Shown here in pieces: positions 57,651 to 64,000 of a DNA stretch of 64,000 nt. Positions within the stretch are counted from its first letter, which is position 1; the number at the start of each line of letters is the position of its first letter. The notes beneath the pieces were generated by a model. The model ran no database searches and was not told the origin of the DNA. It worked only from the letters and a program-made list of their open reading frames with translations. Origin of the DNA: Pontederia crassipes. Taxonomy: Eukaryota; Streptophyta; Magnoliopsida; Commelinales; Pontederiaceae. Both the position numbers and the translations under genes were made by a program. The DNA lies in the NCBI GenBank assembly GCA_030549335.1, contig CM060193.1, positions 45,617,391 through 45,681,390 of the forward strand. The letters run 5' to 3'.

Positions 57651-58329
57651 TATACTTTTGTTACTTATAGACTTAGATATACATAAAGTTTGTTAGTTTA
57701 ATTTATTACTTTTCGTATTCTTGTGTTAAATATTATTCATGTGATGCTTTTATATTGTCTGTGATGCTTTTATATTGCTTGTGATGAATATCAATGCATT
57801 TTTATATGCATTATAAATTTAATGGTGTGGGAAGGGGAAAAAATGAGGCTGGTATGGGTAAAACAAATCTGCAAGTAGCGCCTCCATAGCGTCACATTAG
57901 CGTCGCATATGCAGTCGACGCTGAGTTAAATATATCGTTCTTAGCATCATATTCGCGTCTTATTGGCGATGCGGATACCATCATATTTGTGTCACTGTAG
58001 CGCCGAAATAGTGCCTACTTTAGCGACTCGTGGGCGCCGGAATAGCGCCTCAGACTTAGCGCCGCTTGCACGTCGAAGTAGCGATGCATTTCTTTTGCGC
58101 CCAGCCGGACACCACGCGTCTTAATAATGTCGAGATAGCATCAATATGTGGCGCTAGTAGCGTCTCATTATTGTTGAGTCTATTGCGATTCTAGTAGCCA
58201 CCGATTTTCAGTACCGCATTTATGCGGCGCGAGTTGGACGCCAATGAGACGCTCTTCATCACGGAGACGTAATAGCGCCTCCTTAACATTGCAAGTTGTG
58301 GGTCGCTATTTCTCGATTTTCTTGTAGTG

Positions 58330-58680
58330 ATCGTCACCTTGTGTGAAGAAGCCCCATCGCTTCTGCCCCGACACCGGCACCAGCACTGTCTCCTTGCATG
58401 AAGAAGCCCCATTCCTTTCGCCTTGCACCGAGTTGCTCATCCAAAAGCTCCCCTTCTTGCGTTTGCTCATCTGAATTGTAGAGCTCTACCATTATTGCTT
58501 TGAGAGCTCCACTGCCGCTGCTTCGAGAGCTCAGCCATTTTCGCTTCCATCATCATCATCGCCATTTACTCACCAACTTCAAAACTGACCTTCGTTTCCA
58601 GAGCTCTATCATCATCGTGCTTCAGGAGGCCCCCAAGGACATCCAATGTATATGTAAATGTATCTTGTGCAAGGAAATGT
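58330..58680. other. Outer CACTA interior, unassigned Ser/Leu-coding-like stretch
   Basis: Continues the sequence broken at 52429. Contains a diverged internal repeat (TTGTGTGAAGAAGCCCCATC and TTGCATGAAGAAGCCCCATT) and repeated GAGAGCTC words. No recognised domain. Confidence 0.4.
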
Positions 58681-59266
58681 AATTGTGAAATGTATCTTGG
58701 TGTATGTAAATGTATCTTGGTATATGTAAATGTAAATGTCACTTGTGTTTTCCGGTTGAAGACCCAAAATCAACTAATCAAATTATTAAAATGTAACATG
58801 TGCTCGTCGGAATGCTATTTTGTGAACTGCTAGGCAAAACTTTAGTGCCGGCTTAGCTTTGCAACGGCGACACAATAAGGGCTGGGTACGATATCATATC
58901 AGCGCTACAATAACGTCACATCAACGTCTCATTGTAACGCCAGATGGGCATCTAAATAGTGTCACATCTTAGCATCACGTTGACGTCAATATAACGTCGA
59001 CATATTCAACGCCACATTAGCATCGACGTTGCAATGCTCTCTTGGTAACTCCATACATAGCGTCTATCATAGCATCTCACTAGCATGAAAAGTTGACGTT
59101 AGTAGCATCGCCATGGCTGGCGACGCAATTGGTTATCGAACTTTTGTGTCTCATTATTGTGGAACCATTGCGACACTCAAGGATGGTTATTTACTTTTGT
59201 CACGGTTTAGCGACACTATAGAATCTCATTTTGGAGTCATTATTTGACGGATTTCTTGTAGCGCAA

Positions 59267-62200
59267 GTGTAATGCAGGTTCAAGTTTGTAGTTTGACTTG
59301 TCAATATAATTGCAGAGCATGTCATGCACCCTATTAGGTTTTTTGTTTGTGTAGATAGAAATTGAGTTAATTAAATTTTTTGTGTTCTTATATATGCTTA
59401 TGTATAAAGGCTTGGACAAACAAAGTTGATGATGGAACATTAAATGTGATGGAACCATTCTTGGCTTATTATGCTGCCATTCCATATAGTCAATTATATT
59501 AATTTTAAAAAATTATATTGTCTTAAAGCATCCTAATATCCAAACACTTTTTTCTGTAATTTTACATTTAAATATAAAAATGATTCAACTATCCCTCTTT
59601 CCATATCTCTTTGAATAAACAAAACTTGAGTGAAGACCGGGTTCCAGCCTAGGTGCTTATGCTTAGGTGAGGGTTTGACGCCTTTCTTGACGGTATCGAG
59701 CAGGAACAACCAGGTTCGGGTCCATAAGCAGTGACAATCGCCATAGGTGCCTTCAATTTCCTGCTCAACCTTGGCAAGAAAAGGGGCGGTGCCCCTTTCT
59801 CGCTCTCCAATACCTTTGTAAGGAGCTTGTGTTTGTTTGTCCACTCCCAAGGCCCCATTTACATACACTTATCCAATGCAAACCATACCTGGTGCAATAA
59901 TCGGGCAGACCACGCTTGTGTACTATCTAAACTCAACTGACTTCTTGTTCACCACCATTGGATCGCTGCTTATTCCACCTTGTCCTCATCCACCTTACTC
60001 GATAACACCTCTAACCATTCACACATTATCCTCTAACCATTCACACATTATCCTCAAGACCTTGAATTTGGTCCCCCGTGTCACGCCCTTAGTCTCCCTC
60101 ACTGGAAACTTGTGTAACCGGCCTTGGTTCTTCCTCCTCAAAGTGCTCAAGCAACCTTACATGAAATACGTTCGTCGGATGGTAAGTCGCACACACACAC
60201 ACACAACACTCTTGCAATGGAAATAGAAGAACTCATAAGTAGGGGAAAAATGTTGTTGATTCACTCTTATTCAAAATTGGGAGCGAGTACAAGTATTTAT
60301 ACAAGTAAGGGCCGACCAACTGTCGCCGTCGGGCGCCATTCGAATACAAGTATTTAAAGTAAAACTAAGTATAAGAAATTTGACATTATATAATTCTGAT
60401 TTTTTTTAACGAGTAATCTCTTTGTCAAATCATTTTAATAAAAACTTGTACTTGAAGTAATTGTTCGTTGTCGCTATCATATTTACGAAATTTTTATTAT
60501 TAGGTTAACTTTTCGTACATCGTAATGCATTTCTTTCCGACGTCATGTACTAATAAAATGGGTCAAATGTATTTGCAGGAGGGTTTTCATCTAATCCATC
60601 GTCCTTTTGTTCTATGAATGCGAAGCCCAGAAATGAAGGTGGACACCCCTTTGTGTTATTTCATCTTAGTCAACCAACCTAACTATTATCTTTATCAAAT
60701 ACTTTTTTTCTTCTTCTAATCAATCTATTACTCAATGACACAAACCTATAAATTGAAATAACAAAGCTAATAAAAATTTATACAACTGACTTCGTGGATT
60801 ATAGAATTAAAATTACTCATAACTGTCTAGTTGCAAGTACACCTTAGACGGATGACTTAAGTAGAAGTATTGGTAATGAGTTCGGGAAATTGTGTTGGTG
60901 ATTCAACAATAAGAGGGATGGATTGGCTTTTATGGAGAAATCATTACAAGGTGCCTTCGGTATAATCGATCTATGAACAATTTGAATGCCTGGTTGTCTA
61001 GGAACAACTTTTTTTCTTTCTACTTTAGTTAGAGCAGCTTTTTCTTTTTCTCTTACAAAACAAAACATATGTGCATAATTTATATTTTACTTGTGAAATA
61101 ATTTATATTGAAAAAAATACTTGCCTCCAAATGTAATTTTCTTAAAATACTAATAACTTTTGACTTTGTCTTGTGTCACATCTTTCTAAGTCGAATGATA
61201 TATAAAACCAATTCCTAATATCCATAGACTATTTTGATAAGTAAACACAATAATTCCAATACTAAGATGCAAAACATTATTTGTCAAAATTTTGTCTCGA
61301 CAACATTTTCAAATGAGAAGATGCTCACAAGAAGATAAAAGATAATAGATATGAATGATTCTCACGTACTAAGAAAATAATTATATGATAAAGAATATGC
61401 AGATACATAAGTATATGAAATTGAAGCTATTTTCTTTACTCTGTTAGATGGCAACTACATGTCCAACGACTTGGAGACTTCATGTGTGTAATATCCCTAA
61501 CTCAGTCAAGTATAACTACATGTGTCAATGTTATATTATATTATTAATGTGTATTATCATACATATTTAAGGTATAATTTTCATGTTAATTTTTGGAGCG
61601 AGAAAACCTGCAAAAATTTATTTAAGGTATGAAAATATGTTTCTCAAAATGTGAGAATTAAAAAAATAGATCCCTTTTTTCTTATATAAATAAGTATGTT
61701 AGGGCAAGATGTTGGTGGCCAATTACAAAGATAAGTAAATTTATAGGCAATGAGATTATCCCATGGAGAGATTTTGTAAAGGACTTCCAAAATAAATATC
61801 TTCTGGGGTGTTTGGCTCGTAGAACTTGAGCGAGAGTGTAATATCCCAAATCTAATTCGTATATTATTATATGTTTTAATATTATAACTTATCATTGGTG
61901 AATGATATGATATAACGTTGTAATGTCACTTATCAAGTTTTTAGAAATTTTGTTTGATTCAAATAAAGGATTAAAATATAAATAATAACATGCTACGCTG
62001 AAGCATATACTCATAACATTATGTATGCATATGGTTATTAACATGTATATTAAATCTCAAGAACCAATTTGCCAAGTGGCACCTAGGAAAAATATGTGTA
62101 AAAATATTCAATATAGAAAATGTATGAATGAATTATTTGACTTATATTATCATAATATATACTTAATAATAAATAATTATTGTCCATTAACAAGTTATTT

Positions 62201-62811
62201 TGGATGTCAAAATTCTATTAGATAAAGAGTTGCTCACATGCAAGCTGCCACCAAGCTAGCAGCTTGCCACCTCATGCTTAATTGATTTTTTTAATAGCAT
62301 TTCTTATGTGATAAAAATCCAAACAAATTCCTCATGTCTCCATTACATGTTTAGAAATGACACCTAAATTATTAGATCTTGATCCTTTCTGTGGAGGGTG
62401 AAGGAAATTTTAAAACACCGATCACTCAAGGTGGCAATTCTAACCCTAAGCTAATGGTCATTTTCATGATAATATTTTATTCGTCAAATCTTCTTCACCA
62501 ATTATGAAATTTCTTCGGATTGATCCTATATGAGTCTACTTTCAGTGAGATTCAGAATCAAGTTAATATGATTTCTTTAGAGAAAGTTATGCTTGTATCT
62601 TTAAGGTACTATCACTCTGTCCGCTGAAATTGTTACCTGAATTTGTAAATTATGTATTAAGTTCAATATGTCATAGAATTATTTGATCATTTAGGTTATT
62701 ATCGACATTGATGTTAGGTTTCGTTGAAAATTGGAATCACTCTAAAATGATGTGTGTAGTGAATGTTATAAATGTTTTACCGAGCCTTACTCGGTCTGTC
62801 AAAATGGAACT
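59267..62811. other. AT-rich spacer with one GC-richer patch
   Basis: Mostly without gene-like content. Bases ~59640-60190 are GC-richer and open for 129 codons on the plus strand (59837-60226, with PMQTIPGAIIGQTTLVYYLN and FLLKVLKQPYMKYVRRM); an overlapping minus-strand frame is also open. A 23-bp unit, TAACCATTCACACATTATCC plus TC, is tandemly duplicated at ~60012-60057. TGTAATATCCC words near 61487 and 61838 resemble the start of some Gypsy LTRs, but no matching end was found. Confidence 0.4.
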
Positions 62812-63390
62812 TAGGGTAGATTATGCTAGTATTAGTTAAATTTATTGTTCTCAGTACAAATAGATATAAATACAAGTAATTTTATGAGTTGCGCCCTATG
62901 ATGTCTACTATTTGGAAAAATTAAAATTATCAGAACAAGGAATGTTTATTATTTTAGATAAATCATAAAAGTAAGGTCACTCAGTTTGTCACAACATAGA
63001 AACAATATAAAAGTTAAGTTGAATGTTGATTTTCATGAGAATAAATCATAATGGAATAAGATATGAAACTTTTACAGATTAATGTCTCTGTAATCTAAAA
63101 CTGAAGAAAATTGGAATGATTCCATTTGGTTATGTATACCAAAAGATATGAATTTTCTTTAGTATGTGTGCAATCTATCATAATATTAGGTCAATCCTTA
63201 TGTTAAATAGTTACTTATGTTATAAGAGTAAATACATAAGGGTCATGTACCTCTTCAATTAATTATATTTCATATGTGATAGACTTATTTTCATATCATA
63301 GAAGTGACTTGTTTCTTATTATTATTGTTATAGGAGTAGAAGAGTAAAGTAGTGAAAAAGGAAAAGAAAATATTTTATTAGCTCTTATAA
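62812..63390 (-). repeat. Long palindrome, left arm
   Basis: Reverse complement of 63459-64000 with about ten percent differences and a few indels. Matching words include GATTATGCTAGTATTAGTTA and AGGAGTAGAAGAGTAAAGTA. Confidence 0.9.
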
Positions 63391-63458
63391 GTAAATTGGT
63401 TTTTGTTAAATTTGGTCTGACATTGATTGTGATGTTATTGAATATGTTTTGGATATGT

Positions 63459-64000
63459 TATAAGGGCTAATAAAATATTTTCCTTTCCTTTTTCACTACT
63501 TTACTCTTCTACTCCTATAACCATAATAATAAGAAACACATCACTTATTTGAAAACAAGTCTATCACACATGAAATATAATAATTGAAGAGGTACATGAA
63601 ACTTAAGTATTTACTCTTATAACATAAGTAACTATTTAACATAAGGATTGACATAATATTATGACAGATTGCACATATACTAAAGAAAATTCATATCTTT
63701 TGGTATACATAACCAAATGGCATCATTCCAATTTTCTTTAGTTTCATATTACACAGACATTAATTTGTTTAAAAATTTATTCCATTATGGTTTGTACTCA
63801 TGAAAATCAACATTCAACCTAACTTTTATGTTGTTTCTATGTTCCGACAGACTGAATGACCTTATTTCTAATAAACATTCTATGTTCTGGTACTTTTAAT
63901 TTTCCCAAATAGTACACATCATAGGTTGCAACTCATAAAATTACTTAAATTTATATCTATTTGTATAATAAATTTAACTAATACTAACATAATCTGCCCT
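63459..64000 (+). repeat. Long palindrome, right arm (runs off the window)
   Basis: Pairs with 62812-63390 across a spacer of about 68 bp (63391-63458). The last bases ATAATCTGCCCT pair with AGGGTAGATTAT at 62814, so the arm may continue outside. The distal part also resembles copy A at ~25130-25360 (AAAATCAACATTCA, then TTCTATGTTC). Confidence 0.9.

Larger units (their letters stand above)
52430..58329 (+). mobile_element. CACTA transposon, inner element with transposase relics
   Basis: TIRs CACTACAAGAAAATTGACGA and (reverse complement) CACTACAAGAAAATCGAGAA. Flanking triplets are TTC on the left and ATC on the right, so the duplication has changed by one base. Subterminal repeats (TAGCGTCTC, GACGCTA, AGCGCC) fill 52445-52750, 53140-53350, 53790-53940 and 57870-58320. 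The interior retains the DUF4216 part of TnpD and a spliced TnpA-like gene; the catalytic part of the transposase is missing. It sits inside the outer CACTA. Confidence 0.88.
48509..59263. mobile_element. CACTA transposon (non-autonomous), outer element
   Basis: Starts CACTACAAGAAATC and ends GATTTCTTGTAGCG, the En/Spm-type terminus with one changed base at the right end. Flanked by 3-bp duplications CAA at 48506-48508 and 59264-59266. Subterminal regions (48870-49240, 49660-49860, 51450-51690, 52150-52250, 58850-59240) are dense in GCGTC, GACGCTAA and TAGCGTC words in both orientations. No transposase belongs to it. It hosts a second CACTA and two hAT-like MITEs. Confidence 0.9.

Noticed and set aside
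61487..61900. LTR starts at TGTAATATCCC words
   Set aside because: No matching CA end, TSD or second LTR in the window.

Overview
This window is plant nuclear DNA from a flowering plant with a repeat-rich genome. The evidence is a spliced R3-MYB gene, a tRNA-Ser-like locus, plant Copia and Athila-type Gypsy retrotransposons, CACTA, PIF/Harbinger, hAT-like and Mutator-like elements, an Au-SINE-like tail, and very AT-rich spacers. Nothing bacterial or viral-replicon-like is present. The species cannot be fixed from the sequence.

Layout. 1-4467: a TIR element cut by the window edge, holding an F-box-like fragment and other GC-rich fragments, a SINE tail and a 560-bp tandem duplication. 4661-23630: a SIRE/Maximus-like Copia retrotransposon (LTRs about 1 kb, TSD ACAAT, decayed gag-pol and a 3' accessory ORF). 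It is split by an Athila-type Gypsy element at 10241-20465 (TSD CTTTC) that has gag and an intact 558-aa accessory ORF but no pol. 23631-32765: two diverged 3-kb direct copies (A and B) flanking an AT-rich tandem array that contains tRNA-Cys-derived remnants. Copy B preserves the empty site of the Copia insertion and carries a solo LTR. 33720-34450: Tourist-like MITE. 35589-35675: degenerate tRNA-Ser(AGA). 36155-36648: the one convincing host protein gene, a two-exon CPC/TRY-like R3-MYB on the minus strand. 38725-39565: MULE-like MITE with long TIRs.

39940-46296 is a TIR element with a perfect 18-bp palindrome repeated in its ends. It carries host gene fragments (RTE1/TMEM222 family and a coiled-coil protein) and a minisatellite, and is split by a PIF/Harbinger element (41163-44882) whose transposase keeps its DDE triad. 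48509-59263 is a CACTA element (TSD CAA) with a second CACTA (52430-58329, relics of TnpD and TnpA) and two hAT-like MITEs nested in it. 59264-64000 is AT-rich and ends in a palindrome with arms of about 0.55 kb that runs off the window.

Most unusual observation: each nested retrotransposon is studded with its own short palindrome-core motif, TTACGGCCGA in the Gypsy and CGGTCGACCG in the Copia. The motifs lie in LTRs and non-coding internal regions, and each element encodes an accessory protein ending in a coiled coil. A cognate motif-protein pairing, like the sequence-specific anti-silencing of Arabidopsis VANDAL elements or an RNA-packaging system, is a testable inference, not something shown here.
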